From an uncultured Eubacteriales bacterium (lineage in GTDB: Bacteria > Bacillota > Clostridia > Oscillospirales > Acutalibacteraceae), in assembly GCA_934489735.1 (NCBI GenBank), contig CAKSSR010000025.1, positions 1-27,040 on the forward strand: DNA of 27,040 nucleotides, in the 5' to 3' direction. The notes under the pieces are model-generated. The model saw nothing but the letters and a program-made list of their open reading frames with translations. It searched no databases and had not been told where the DNA came from. Below are positions 7,870-16,736 of this stretch, one piece after another. The translations under genes were made by a program, and so were the position numbers. Within the stretch, counting starts at the first letter, position 1, and each line of letters starts with the position of its first letter.

Positions 7870-8751
7870 CTATTTTATGATTTTTTTCACCTTTTTAAAT
7901 GAACACATTATGTTTTTCTTTATCGGATCTTCCTTTTTGATAAAATATCCTTCCAATTCACATTTTAGTTCATCTAAAGTATAATTTCTCTTTAAATATC
8001 CATCAATAGCTATTGAAATACTACCTGTTTCTTCTGATACTACCAATACAACCGCATCAGAATTCTCACTCATTCCAATTGCAGCTCTATGTCTAGTTCC
8101 CAAATCTATACTTATGCTATTATTATTCTTTGCCAAAGGTAATATACATCCAGCTGCATATAACATTCCGTTCCTTATAATCAATGCTCCATCATGCAAC
8201 GGTGCCTTATTAAAAAAAATGTTACCTATAATTGCACTCGATGGCATTGCATTAATAATTGTACCGGAATTTATAATATCTCCTAGTTTTGTTTTCCTTT
8301 CGAAAACAATCAATGCTCCAACTTTATCCCTGCTAAATATTCCACATGCTTCTACCACTGCATCAATAGTCTTTTTCATAGAAGAAGTATTTGAATTATT
8401 TTCATTAAGTATCGTATTTAACGAGAAAAGTTCTCCAAATTTATTACGTCCTAGTTGTTCTAACATTCTTCTTAATTCCGGTTGAAAGACTATTAGTAAA
8501 GCTATGACTCCAAATTGAATAAAAGTATTTAAAAACATCGTCAAAACCTTTAATTTTACATACCTGGAGAAGACATAAGCTAACAAAAGTATCAATATTC
8601 CTTTTACAAGTTGACCAGCCCTTGTCTCTCTGATAATTTTTATCAAATTATAGATAATAAAAGAAATAACGATTATGTCTATTAAGTCAGAAATTACAAA
8701 TGTTTTAAATAAACTCTTTAATATTCCTAGAAAGTTAGTAATATCAATCAT
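7870..8751 (-). CDS. cdaA: Membrane diadenylate cyclase CdaA
   Basis: Makes cyclic di-AMP from two ATP, a messenger controlling potassium, osmotic balance and cell wall. Three N-terminal membrane helices lie at about residues 23-40, 50-64 and 71-90, followed by the DAC domain. The catalytic motifs DGA (187-189) and RHR (220-222, in GTRHRAA) are both intact, so an active enzyme is predicted. Its length of 293 residues is slightly over the usual 270-280 because of a basic C-terminal tail. The ribosome-binding site AGGTGA is 7 bases before the ATG, and a consensus-like promoter lies upstream. Confidence 0.95.
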   Translation of the reverse strand: MIDITNFLGILKSLFKTFVISDLIDIIVISFIIYNLIKIIRETRAGQLVKGILILLLAYVFSRYVKLKVLTMFLNTFIQFGVIALLIVFQPELRRMLEQLGRNKFGELFSLNTILNENNSNTSSMKKTIDAVVEACGIFSRDKVGALIVFERKTKLGDIINSGTIINAMPSSAIIGNIFFNKAPLHDGALIIRNGMLYAAGCILPLAKNNNSISIDLGTRHRAAIGMSENSDAVVLVVSEETGSISIAIDGYLKRNYTLDELKCELEGYFIKKEDPIKKNIMCSFKKVKKIIK

Positions 8752-8794
8752 ACAAAATCACCTGCCATCACTCACGTCAATGTCCGACCATATA

Positions 8795-8823
8795 ATTATA
8801 TATCTTATTTCCCGCCGTTTCAA
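8795..8823 (-). promoter_or_regulatory. Sigma-A promoter for cdaA-cdaR
   Basis: On the - strand TTGAAA (8823-8818) and TATAAT (8800-8795) are separated by 17 bases. The site sits about 45 bases before the cdaA start. Confidence 0.75.
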
Positions 8824-8876
8824 GACCAAAATGTTCTTTATTCTTAAGGAATGCTTAATTTCCTCAATTAATTACT

Positions 8877-8910
8877 AATGCAGATCAGAAATTTATTTCC
8901 AATCTGCATT
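8877..8910 (-). terminator. Hairpin terminator between acp and cdaA
   Basis: AATGCAGAT (8877-8885) and ATCTGCATT (8902-8910) form a perfect 9-bp stem 12 bases after the acp stop. The loop can pair further (AAAT/ATTT). The - strand U-tract is weak (AGTAATTAATT), so some read-through into cdaA is possible. Confidence 0.55.
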
Positions 8911-8922
8911 TCCTTATAAAAA

Positions 8923-9285
8923 TTAATTATTATTATTCTTATTTTTGTTATCGTTTTTATTGAAATTTTCATTCGATTCATATTGATACTTTGAATTTTT
9001 GTTCTCAATCTGATTATTTTTATCATTATTTTTGTTTTCATTTTTAGCATCATTGATATACTTAACCATATCTCCAACTGTATTCATTCGATATAAGTCT
9101 TTATCTTCTACTTCGATATTAAATGCTCCTTCAATTTCATTAACCAAATCCAAAATATCTAATGAGTCCACTCCTAGATCTTTCACAGTTGTTTCCAAAC
9201 TTAATTTTTCATCTTTAACATCAAACACTTCCCTAATCATAGCTTTTACTTTTTCTTCAACAGTGAGTTCATTTTTCTTTTCCAT
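8923..9285 (-). CDS. acpP: Acyl carrier protein with an Asn/Lys-rich C-terminal tail
   Basis: Carries acyl chains on a phosphopantetheine arm in fatty-acid synthesis. The attachment site is Ser41 in GVDSLDILDL. Residues 1 to about 78 match the four-helix carrier fold and the usual length. Residues 79-120 are an added low-complexity tail of Asn, Lys, Glu and Gln ending in NKNKNNNN, which normal acyl carrier proteins lack. The fold itself is acidic while the tail is Lys-rich. The ribosome-binding site GGGAGG precedes the ATG. No fatty-acid genes flank it; it stands alone behind a consensus promoter and a long structured leader. Confidence 0.92.
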   Translation of the reverse strand: MEKKNELTVEEKVKAMIREVFDVKDEKLSLETTVKDLGVDSLDILDLVNEIEGAFNIEVEDKDLYRMNTVGDMVKYINDAKNENKNNDKNNQIENKNSKYQYESNENFNKNDNKNKNNNN

Positions 9286-9319
9286 AAAGAGCCTCCCAAA
9301 AATATTAATTTACAGATAA

Positions 9320-9505
9320 TAATCAAGATACTGTATGTTAGTTATCATTTCTTAGTATCATCCTAGCCCTTGACATGATCGACATTAACAAATATCATGT
9401 TATGTATTCCCCTACGCAACCAGGTCGTTGATCTCTGTCAAGCAATACTAATTATATGCTAAACAATTCCTGTATATCCCATGTTCTTTGAGTACTTAAC
9501 TTTTT
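9320..9505 (-). ncRNA. Candidate structured RNA: long acp leader or small RNA
   Basis: The transcript from the 9508-9536 promoter would have about 215 bases before acp. Its two halves can pair: TTAGTAT with ATACTAA, CTTGACA with TGTCAAG, and GAT/CGAC with GTCG/ATC. This gives a long interrupted rod with an AT-rich open middle and a terminal loop. The shape resembles 6S RNA or a leader aptamer, but no conserved motif was recognised. No terminator separates it from acp. Confidence 0.3.
9370..9398 (+). promoter_or_regulatory. Sigma-A type promoter toward aroE
   Basis: TTGACA (9370-9375), a 17-base spacer and TATCAT (9393-9398). This is the best + strand promoter before aroE and would give a leader of about 240 bases. 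The TTGACA also forms one arm of the pairing proposed for the opposite-strand leader, so its match could reflect RNA structure instead. Confidence 0.45.
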
Positions 9506-9507
9506 AT

Positions 9508-9536
9508 ATTATATTGTGCGCTTTAACATTTGTCAA
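9508..9536 (-). promoter_or_regulatory. Consensus sigma-A promoter for acp
   Basis: On the - strand perfect TTGACA (9536-9531) and perfect TATAAT (9513-9508) are separated by 17 bases, the strongest promoter in the window. It implies high expression of what follows, the leader and acp. Confidence 0.85.
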
Positions 9537-9646
9537 TATAAATCCTCCCCATATACAAACAGTTGATGACCTGCTGCTGAAAAATGTCAAAATTCCACGA
9601 CAGTTATAACAACTTTTAAATACTAATCTGAAAGGACTTTGTAATA

Positions 9647-10498
9647 ATGGCTAAAAAAAGATTCGCTTTAATTGGGCATCACATAAACCACTCTATATCA
9701 GACTTAATCCATAAGGAATTATTTAGTCTTTCAAAAATTGACGCTTCGTACGAACTAATAGACATCGCTATTGACGAATTTGATAATAATATATATAATG
9801 TAATTAAATCTTTTGATGGACTTAATGTTACGGCTCCATACAAACAGAAAATAATTAAATATCTTGACAAACTTGACGATCTGGCAAGAATAATTAACTC
9901 TGTTAACGTAATCGACTGTAAATCAATGAAAGGATTTAATACAGATCTATTCGGATTTAAGAAATCACTTGAAATTAATGAGATCAAATATAAAACAGCA
10001 GGAATTTTAGGAGCTGGGGGAGTCGCCAGGACAATAGCTTTTGGACTCGCTCAGGAAAAATGTGAGATAAGTTTATATATACGTGAGTCTAGTTTGGATT
10101 TGGCTAACAAACTTGTTTCAGATGTCAAGAATAGCTTTGCAGGAGTTGAAATTTCTATTCATAATATCAAGAAAGAAAAGATAAGTAATATGGATTTATT
10201 AATAAATGCAACGCCAGTGGGAATGTATCCTGATATAAATTCATGTCCAATAGAAAAGAACCTCGAGAATTGTAATTGCGTCTTCGATTGTATATACAAT
10301 CCTATCGAAACATTGCTATTGACCTATGCTAAGGAAAAAGATATTAAAATTATTAACGGCCTTCAAATGTTAATATATCAAGCAGTAAAGGCTCACCATA
10401 TATGGAATAAGACGTCATTTGATATAAATGAAATAAATGATCTGTGCAGACTCGCAGAAAGTAAATTGATAAAAAGGGAAGGATGCAAATTTGAATAA
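9647..10498 (+). CDS. aroE: Shikimate dehydrogenase (NADP)
   Basis: Reduces 3-dehydroshikimate to shikimate with NADPH, the fourth step of the chorismate pathway. The substrate site shows INHSIS (13-18), NVTAPYK (60-66) with catalytic Lys66, and NTD (98-100) with catalytic Asp100. The Rossmann loop is GAGGVART (about 121-128). NATPVGMYP (about 186-194) and the C-terminal GLQMLIYQA are also conserved. Its 283 residues are normal. AAAGGA lies 10 bases before the ATG. It overlaps aroK by 8 bases and heads the aroE-aroK-aroA cluster. Confidence 0.95.
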   Translation: MAKKRFALIGHHINHSISDLIHKELFSLSKIDASYELIDIAIDEFDNNIYNVIKSFDGLNVTAPYKQKIIKYLDKLDDLARIINSVNVIDCKSMKGFNTDLFGFKKSLEINEIKYKTAGILGAGGVARTIAFGLAQEKCEISLYIRESSLDLANKLVSDVKNSFAGVEISIHNIKKEKISNMDLLINATPVGMYPDINSCPIEKNLENCNCVFDCIYNPIETLLLTYAKEKDIKIINGLQMLIYQAVKAHHIWNKTSFDINEINDLCRLAESKLIKREGCKFE

Positions 10499-10997
10499 AA
10501 ATATAATAATATATGGCTTTATGGCCAGTGGTAAGACAACTGTCGGGAAAATAATATCTGAATCTATGAATATGCCATTCTTGGATACCGACAAAGAAAT
10601 AGAAAAAACATATCATCAAGAAATTTGTAAGATATTTGAAGAACAAGGTGAGAATTACTTCAGAAAATTGGAATCAAATATAATACATAACATAGTCGCC
10701 CCTCCGTATAAAGTAATATCTGTTGGAGGCGGATCTGTCTTATATAAAGAAAATTTAGAGTTTCTTAAGAAAAATGGAATAATGATAATGCTGGATGTAC
10801 CACTTGAGATAATCAAAGAAAGATTAGCAAATGATAACGACTCCAATCCTAGACCTCTGGCACGTGGTAATATAGATAAACTGTATGAAGAAAGATTTGA
10901 AATCTACTTAAATAATGCAGATATAGTTATCAACGCTAGGACAGAATTGAAAGAAACTTGTAAAAGCATTAAAAATATATTGAAATTTATACATTAG
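10491..10997 (+). CDS. aroK: Shikimate kinase
   Basis: Phosphorylates shikimate at the 3-hydroxyl with ATP. Walker A GFMASGKTT (9-17), the shikimate-binding DTD (32-34), Arg58, GGG (79-81) and the lid PRPLARG (120-126) are all present. Its 168 residues are typical. The start is TTG at 10491, chosen because GGAAGG lies just upstream and the protein then begins MNKNIIIYGFM, directly before the P-loop strand. The 8-base overlap with aroE implies coupled translation. Confidence 0.94.
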   Translation: MNKNIIIYGFMASGKTTVGKIISESMNMPFLDTDKEIEKTYHQEICKIFEEQGENYFRKLESNIIHNIVAPPYKVISVGGGSVLYKENLEFLKKNGIMIMLDVPLEIIKERLANDNDSNPRPLARGNIDKLYEERFEIYLNNADIVINARTELKETCKSIKNILKFIH

Positions 10998-11014
10998 TAT
11001 ATTAAATATTTTAC

Positions 11015-11054
11015 GGAGAGGTTATAATTTTTGAAATTTTCTCATAAATTTTAA
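11015..11054 (+). other. Possible leader peptide of seven codons before aroA
   Basis: GGAGAGG (11015-11021) is a good ribosome-binding site with no annotated gene after it. Nine bases on, TTG starts a seven-codon frame MKFSHKF ending in TAA at 11054. Two of seven residues are Phe, an end product of the pathway, but no attenuator hairpin was seen. Confidence 0.2.
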
Positions 11055-11060
11055 TAAAAT
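11031..11060 (+). promoter_or_regulatory. Possible internal promoter for aroA
   Basis: TTGAAA (11031-11036) and TAAAAT (11055-11060) with an 18-base spacer. It would give aroA its own transcript in addition to the one from aroE. It overlaps the possible leader peptide, so both cannot work from the same transcript. Confidence 0.35.
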
Positions 11061-11092
11061 GCGAATTACGATTTTGTTATGGAGGCTTTTTT

Positions 11093-12370
11093 GTGAGTTT
11101 AGTTAGAATTTCTTCATCCGTCTTGCACGGTAATATATCAATCCCCCCTTCAAAAAGTATCACCCATAGAGCTATAATTTGCGCAGCTTTAGCAAATGGT
11201 ATAAGTAATATCAGCCCTATATTTATGTCATCGGACGTGTGCGCAACCATACGGGCTATATCTAATTTGGGAGCAAAAGTGTCTGTATACGGAAATTCTT
11301 TAATAGTTGACAGCACTTGTATGATGAATAAGAAAAAAGTGACGATAGATTGCGAAGAGTCTGCGTCTACTTTAAGATTTTTAATCCCAATCATCGCAGC
11401 TAAAGGAATTGAAGGGAAATTTACAGGGAAGGGTCTGCTCCCTAAGAGACCACTAGATATCTATTACGATTGCCTGTCAAGCAAAGGTATTGAATTTAAA
11501 CAATGTATGAGTAATTATAATCTGCCATTGAAAATATCTGGTTTGATGAAACCAGGTAAATTTTTAGTACCTGGTAACATCAGTTCACAATTTATTTCCG
11601 GAATTCTTCTAGCTGCACCAATACTGAATGGAGAAGTGACCATAGAATTGACTACACCTTTGGAATCGGCTGCATATGTTAACCTGACTATATCCGTAAT
11701 GGAAGACTTCGGAATAAAAATTGAAAGAACTAAGTACGGCTGGCATGTCCCAGCTAACCAGTCATATGCACCTTGTAACTATAAGATTGAATCAGATTGG
11801 TCACAGGCAGCATTCTTTATGGCAGCAGGAGCAATTAATAGTAATATCGCTCTCAGTGGGCTTAATATTGACTCTAAACAGTCAGATAAAAAGATAATTG
11901 ATATAATAAAACAAATAGGGGCAGATGTCCATTGGAATAACGATCGGTTAATCATTTCTCATAAAAACCTTAACAGTTTTAATATCGATGCCTCTCAAAT
12001 TCCTGACCTTGTCCCAATTCTGTCTGTCATTGGCGCCTTTTCTAATGGTGAGTCAATCATTGGCAATGCATCCCGTTTGAGAATAAAAGAAAGTGATCGT
12101 TTAAATGCAATCTGTTCTGGTTTGTCTAAGCTGGGTGCTAATATTACTCAAAATGCTGACAGTTTGCATATAATAGGTAAAGATCAACTATCAGGTGGCT
12201 ATGTTAGTGGTTTCAATGATCATAGAATTGTCATGGCTTTGTCAATTGCCGCTCTAAATTCTTCTGATGAAACTATAATAAGTCATGCCAATAGCATCGA
12301 TAAGTCTTATCCTTCTTTCTTCAAAGATTACAATTCCTTGGGCGGGAACGCCAATATGTTTAATAATTGA
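11093..12370 (+). CDS. aroA: 3-phosphoshikimate 1-carboxyvinyltransferase (EPSP synthase)
   Basis: Joins phosphoenolpyruvate and shikimate 3-phosphate to form EPSP, the sixth step to chorismate. PPSKSITHRA (18-27) supplies Lys21, Ser22 and Arg26. LPKRPLD (about 115-121), RIKESDRL (about 327-334) and FNDHRIVMA (about 374-382) are further family landmarks. The phosphoenolpyruvate loop reads EESASTLRFL (88-97), with Ala91 where E. coli has Gly96. Ala at this position is known to lower glyphosate binding. The start is GTG 11093, 7 bases after GGAGG. The length of 425 residues is normal. A terminator follows directly. Confidence 0.95.
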   Translation: MSLVRISSSVLHGNISIPPSKSITHRAIICAALANGISNISPIFMSSDVCATIRAISNLGAKVSVYGNSLIVDSTCMMNKKKVTIDCEESASTLRFLIPIIAAKGIEGKFTGKGLLPKRPLDIYYDCLSSKGIEFKQCMSNYNLPLKISGLMKPGKFLVPGNISSQFISGILLAAPILNGEVTIELTTPLESAAYVNLTISVMEDFGIKIERTKYGWHVPANQSYAPCNYKIESDWSQAAFFMAAGAINSNIALSGLNIDSKQSDKKIIDIIKQIGADVHWNNDRLIISHKNLNSFNIDASQIPDLVPILSVIGAFSNGESIIGNASRLRIKESDRLNAICSGLSKLGANITQNADSLHIIGKDQLSGGYVSGFNDHRIVMALSIAALNSSDETIISHANSIDKSYPSFFKDYNSLGGNANMFNN

Positions 12371-12380
12371 TAATAATATA

Positions 12381-12425
12381 GACACTGAGGCTAAACAATG
12401 CTAGCTTTCAGTGTCCTTTTCTTTT
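12381..12425 (+). terminator. Terminator between aroA and the convergent repeat-protein gene
   Basis: GACACTGA (12381-12388) pairs with TCAGTGTC (12408-12415), with a further CTA/TAG pairing inside, followed by CTTTTCTTTT. On the other strand TATATTATT follows, so it may serve both convergent genes. Confidence 0.8.
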
Positions 12426-12434
12426 AATAATCAA

Positions 12435-15400
12435 CTAATAAGAAGAATCATCATCATCATGAACAGGGGAGCGATCATCATCATAAATATCATTAATGTC
12501 AATTTTCTTATCATTTACATAAAAATGAAATTGATCTCTAAAAGCCGACTTCCGAACATAGCTATTTTGACATATATTTTTGCATGTTTCAATATTCGCT
12601 GTATAAATTTTTTTTACAGTACCCGAACGACCTGCCAAAAAATCTTTATTTATTATTACAATATCACTGTTTTCAATCCTAACTTCTCTTACAGAACCAA
12701 TATGTACAAAACGATAATCACCAATTTTTTGGATACTTTTTGGAATAATTAGAACTCCGTTATTTTTCATCGCCTTGTTTATGAAAAAATATTCTTCATA
12801 ATCTTCCTGAATGCATACCATCACATCTTCCACTTCAACTTTTGCATTATTTACATAAAAATGAAGTTTATTTTCCAAAGCCAAATGCTGAACCTTTTTA
12901 CATCTTCTATATAGATGTCTGCATATCTCAATATTATTCGTATAGATTTTACTTATATTCTCGCTCCCTTCAAAAATATGATTACCTATTTCAACCTCAC
13001 TGTTTTTAATTATGACTACGCTTATATCTTCTTTTTTTTGAAAAAGATTATCATTAATTTTTTTGATATTTTCTGGAATAGTTAAAACTCCATTATTCAT
13101 CTTCTTTAAGAATAATAGTTCATTATCTCTATTAATTTCTTCAACAGTGCCATAATTTAAGTTTGGATATATCTCCCCAATGTCAATTTTCCTCTCATTC
13201 ACATAAAAATCAATTTTTCCTTCTATAAATTTCCATTTTAATTCTTCAGTATTTTCACACAACGCTTTGCATACTTTAATATCCTTTGTATAGATTTTAC
13301 TTATATTCGGGCTCCCTTCAAAAACATCTTTATGTATTGTAATATTACTGTTTTCAATCCTAACTTCTTTTATATCTTCGTTATATTGTAAAAGATTATC
13401 ATAAATTACTCGGATATTTTCTGGAATAATTAGAACTCCGCTATTTTCTTTCGCCTTTTTTAAGAAAGATGGTTCATTCTCGTTCCAAATCCATGGAACT
13501 ACATTCTCTTCTTCAACTTCTTTATCATTTACATAAAAATGAAGTTCATTTTCCGAAGCCAAACCCCCAACCATGGAACACTTTCTACATAGATCTCTGC
13601 ATATTTTAATATCCTTTGTATAGATTTTACTTATACTCGAGCTCCCGTCAAAAACATTATTACCTATGAAAATATCACTGCTTTCAATCCTAACTTCTTT
13701 TATATCTTCGTTATTTTGAAAACGATTACTATAAATTTTTTTGATATTTTCTGGAATAGTTAGAACTCCGTCATTTTCCATCGCCTTTTTTAAGAAAAAT
13801 GATTCATTAAAATCGAACACAATGAATACAAATACATCTTCCACTTTAACTTCTTCATCATTTACATAAAGATGAAGTTTATTTTCCGAAGCCAAAAACT
13901 GAACCGTGCCACATTGAGTAAATAGATGTCTGCACATTTCAATATTCTTCGTATAAATTTTACTTATACTACAACTATTATAAAAAACATCAAAACCTAT
14001 TTTAACATTACTGGTTTCAATCCTAACTTCTTCTATATCTTCGTTATTTCGAAAAAGATCATCATCAATTTTTTGGATATTTTCTGGAATAGTTAAAACT
14101 CCATCTTGCATCTCTTCTAAGAACAATAATTCATTATCTTTATTTATCTCTGTAACTGTAGCAGTGTCATATTTTAAAATTGGATACATCTCCCAAATAT
14201 CAATTTTTTTATCACCCACATAAAACTGAACCTCACCTTTTATAAATTTCTTTTTTAATTCTTTATTTATTTCACACACCGCTTTGCATATTTCAACATC
14301 CTTCGTATAAATTTCTTTTATATCTGAACTGTCATAAAAAATATTGCTACCTATTTCAACATTACTGGTTTCAAACTTAACTACTTTTATATCTTTTTTA
14401 CCTTGAAAAAGATCATCATCAATTTTTTGGATATTTTCTGGAATAATTAGAACTCCGCCATTTTTTCTCGCCCTTTCTAAGAAAAATGATTCATTATCGG
14501 ACCAAATGTGTACAAATAAATTTTCCGCTTTAACTTCTTTATCATTTACATAAAAATTAAGTTCATTTTCCCAATTACGCTTATAAATATCTTTATTTTT
14601 TCTACATATATCTCTGCATATTTCAATATCCTTCGTATAAATTTTTTCTATATTCGAACTCCTATTAAAAATATTATTACCTATTTCAATCTTACTGGTT
14701 TCAATCCTAACTTCTTTTATATCTTCTTTATTTTGAAAAAGATCATTAGCAATTTTTTTGATATTTTTTGGAATAATCAAAACTCTATTATTCATCTTTC
14801 TTAAGAATAATAATTCATTCCACTTATTAATTTCTGTAGCATTGTTATAACTTACATATGGATATAAATCCCCGATATCAATTTTCCTATTATTCACATA
14901 AAAATCAGCTTCCCCGTTTATAAATCTATTTCTTAAATTTGCACACTCGCGATACAATTTAATGCACATTTCAATATTCTTTGTATAAACTTCTTCTGTA
15001 GTCTCATCGTAATAAAAAGCATTAGGACCTATATAAAGGCAATCAGGTTCAATAATAATTTTATAGAAATCACAATGAGGTTCGCGACTAAAAGCAGCGA
15101 AAGAGATTTCATTAATACCCTTTGGAATAATTAAAACACGGTTATTGTTTATTGCATGTTGTACAAGAAACGATCTAAGATCATCATTTTCATAATTTCC
15201 GATTATCCCGTTTTGTATTGAAATAAGGTTACTCAGTTTTGCTTTTTCCTCCTGAGTGTATGCAAGATCCGTATACGAGACTTCATTTATTCCTGCAAAC
15301 AGTTTTAACTTTCCCATTGTTGCCAGCCTTTTCATTTCAGGGCAATTATCATATAATTGTTTGCATGCATTAATATCTTTCAAATAGATTTTTTCTAAAT

Positions 15401-16736
15401 TATTGCAACCTACAAATGCATTTTTTCCAATACAAGACGCAGACTTAAATATAACTTCAGTTAAATTTTCGCAATTACAAAATGCTTCTTCATGTATTTC
15501 AATAACTGAACTTCCCTCAATAACTTTTACCTTACTATTATTTTCAAAAGCCTTAGATGAAATTTCTATTGTTCCGTCTGGAATAGTCAGACGTCCATCT
15601 GCTGCTATATTCCCTTCTACTGCAGCATATGCTGCCATATCCACATCTTCTAATTTTGCCTTATTATTTTCATAAAATATGCTTAATTTCCCTTCTTTAA
15701 ATCTATTTCTAGCGGCCTCGTCAAATCCTGAATAAATAATTCTACATTGTTCTACAGTCTTTGTATGAATTTCTTCTAAATTGTCGCAACCTGCAAATGC
15801 GTTAGTGTTAGTCATGCCTATACTGTCAAGAACAATTTTCTTTAATTTTTTGCAATTTTTAAATGTTCCCTTATCAATCTGATATACATACTTACATAAT
15901 GCTAAGTCTATATTATTTATATGATCTATACCATTTACATTTGTACTATCACAACCTTGGAACACTTGTTCATTAATAATTTTCAATCCTTGTTCAGGAA
16001 TAGTTAGAATCCCGTCACGTATATAATATGTATACGGTCCTTCAGCTTTTTTCTTCTTCTCATATTCGTCTGGTGTAAACTTTTCCCCATTTATAAAAAT
16101 CTCAAGCTGCGATTTTTGTATGAGATTTTGATACTTCCAACTACTTTCACAAAGACTTAGGCACACAATATAATTTTTTACATAAATTTTCTTTACATGC
16201 TCTAAACAATCAAACGAATTCCTTTCTACTTCGAGTTTTTCTGGTTCAATTTTAATTTCTTTTATTTCTGTAGAATTAAAGCTATGACTACAAATCTTTT
16301 CAATTTGCTCTGGAATAACTAGAACTCCATTCTTCATACCATCTAAGAATAAATGTGCGTTATCCTTAGTAATTACTTTTATTTTAGATTTTTCATCAGG
16401 TTTGCTATCATTTGCTTCTGGGACCTTTATTGTCACAGGTTGTTGATTGTATGCCATTTGTTGCTGATTATATCCCATTTGCTGTCCGTTAGGTTGACTA
16501 TAATTATATCCCTGCTGTTGATTATACCCTCCTGTCATTGATTGCATATAAGATGGATTATCTTGCATATTGTCCATGTACAACATTGCCCCTATAAACG
16601 CTTTTATTAAGTCTTCATATTCTTGCATTGTTATCACAACTTTATCACATTGACTATTACCTGCAGTTCCATTGCCATTTCCTATCCCATTGTTATTCAT
16701 CATACCATTATTGTTTGTCATTCCATTATTCATCAT
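12435..16736 (-). CDS. Giant BspA/LRR_5-like repeat protein with prion-like N-terminus
   Basis: Function unknown. Residues 1-27 are Asn/Gly/Met-rich. Residues about 34-56 could form a helix (EYEDLIKAFIGAMLYMDNM). About 58-108 is a Gln/Asn/Tyr/Gly linker with repeated YNQQ and GQQMGYNQQ. Eleven repeat modules follow, each with a GVLTIPENIKKI-like strand, an IKEVRIE strand, KIYTKDIEICRDLC and LHFYVNDKEV. Modules 2-4 are the most classical LRR_5 type (AFENNSKVKVI, NCENLTEVIF). The protein ends in an acidic tail, DDDRSPVHDDDDSSY. No signal peptide, membrane helix, LPXTG or SLH anchor is visible. The start ATG follows AAGGAG at 11 bases, as in the next paralog, behind the shared upstream cassette. 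Confidence 0.85.
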   Translation of the reverse strand: MMNNGMTNNNGMMNNNGIGNGNGTAGNSQCDKVVITMQEYEDLIKAFIGAMLYMDNMQDNPSYMQSMTGGYNQQQGYNYSQPNGQQMGYNQQQMAYNQQPVTIKVPEANDSKPDEKSKIKVITKDNAHLFLDGMKNGVLVIPEQIEKICSHSFNSTEIKEIKIEPEKLEVERNSFDCLEHVKKIYVKNYIVCLSLCESSWKYQNLIQKSQLEIFINGEKFTPDEYEKKKKAEGPYTYYIRDGILTIPEQGLKIINEQVFQGCDSTNVNGIDHINNIDLALCKYVYQIDKGTFKNCKKLKKIVLDSIGMTNTNAFAGCDNLEEIHTKTVEQCRIIYSGFDEAARNRFKEGKLSIFYENNKAKLEDVDMAAYAAVEGNIAADGRLTIPDGTIEISSKAFENNSKVKVIEGSSVIEIHEEAFCNCENLTEVIFKSASCIGKNAFVGCNNLEKIYLKDINACKQLYDNCPEMKRLATMGKLKLFAGINEVSYTDLAYTQEEKAKLSNLISIQNGIIGNYENDDLRSFLVQHAINNNRVLIIPKGINEISFAAFSREPHCDFYKIIIEPDCLYIGPNAFYYDETTEEVYTKNIEMCIKLYRECANLRNRFINGEADFYVNNRKIDIGDLYPYVSYNNATEINKWNELLFLRKMNNRVLIIPKNIKKIANDLFQNKEDIKEVRIETSKIEIGNNIFNRSSNIEKIYTKDIEICRDICRKNKDIYKRNWENELNFYVNDKEVKAENLFVHIWSDNESFFLERARKNGGVLIIPENIQKIDDDLFQGKKDIKVVKFETSNVEIGSNIFYDSSDIKEIYTKDVEICKAVCEINKELKKKFIKGEVQFYVGDKKIDIWEMYPILKYDTATVTEINKDNELLFLEEMQDGVLTIPENIQKIDDDLFRNNEDIEEVRIETSNVKIGFDVFYNSCSISKIYTKNIEMCRHLFTQCGTVQFLASENKLHLYVNDEEVKVEDVFVFIVFDFNESFFLKKAMENDGVLTIPENIKKIYSNRFQNNEDIKEVRIESSDIFIGNNVFDGSSSISKIYTKDIKICRDLCRKCSMVGGLASENELHFYVNDKEVEEENVVPWIWNENEPSFLKKAKENSGVLIIPENIRVIYDNLLQYNEDIKEVRIENSNITIHKDVFEGSPNISKIYTKDIKVCKALCENTEELKWKFIEGKIDFYVNERKIDIGEIYPNLNYGTVEEINRDNELLFLKKMNNGVLTIPENIKKINDNLFQKKEDISVVIIKNSEVEIGNHIFEGSENISKIYTNNIEICRHLYRRCKKVQHLALENKLHFYVNNAKVEVEDVMVCIQEDYEEYFFINKAMKNNGVLIIPKSIQKIGDYRFVHIGSVREVRIENSDIVIINKDFLAGRSGTVKKIYTANIETCKNICQNSYVRKSAFRDQFHFYVNDKKIDINDIYDDDRSPVHDDDDSSY

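Noticed and set aside
9405..9440. TPP-riboswitch-like string ACCTGGTTGCGTAGGGGAA on the - strand
   Set aside because: It resembles only part of the 3' half of the aptamer. The CTGAGA element and the paired helices are absent, and the downstream gene is acp, not a thiamine gene.
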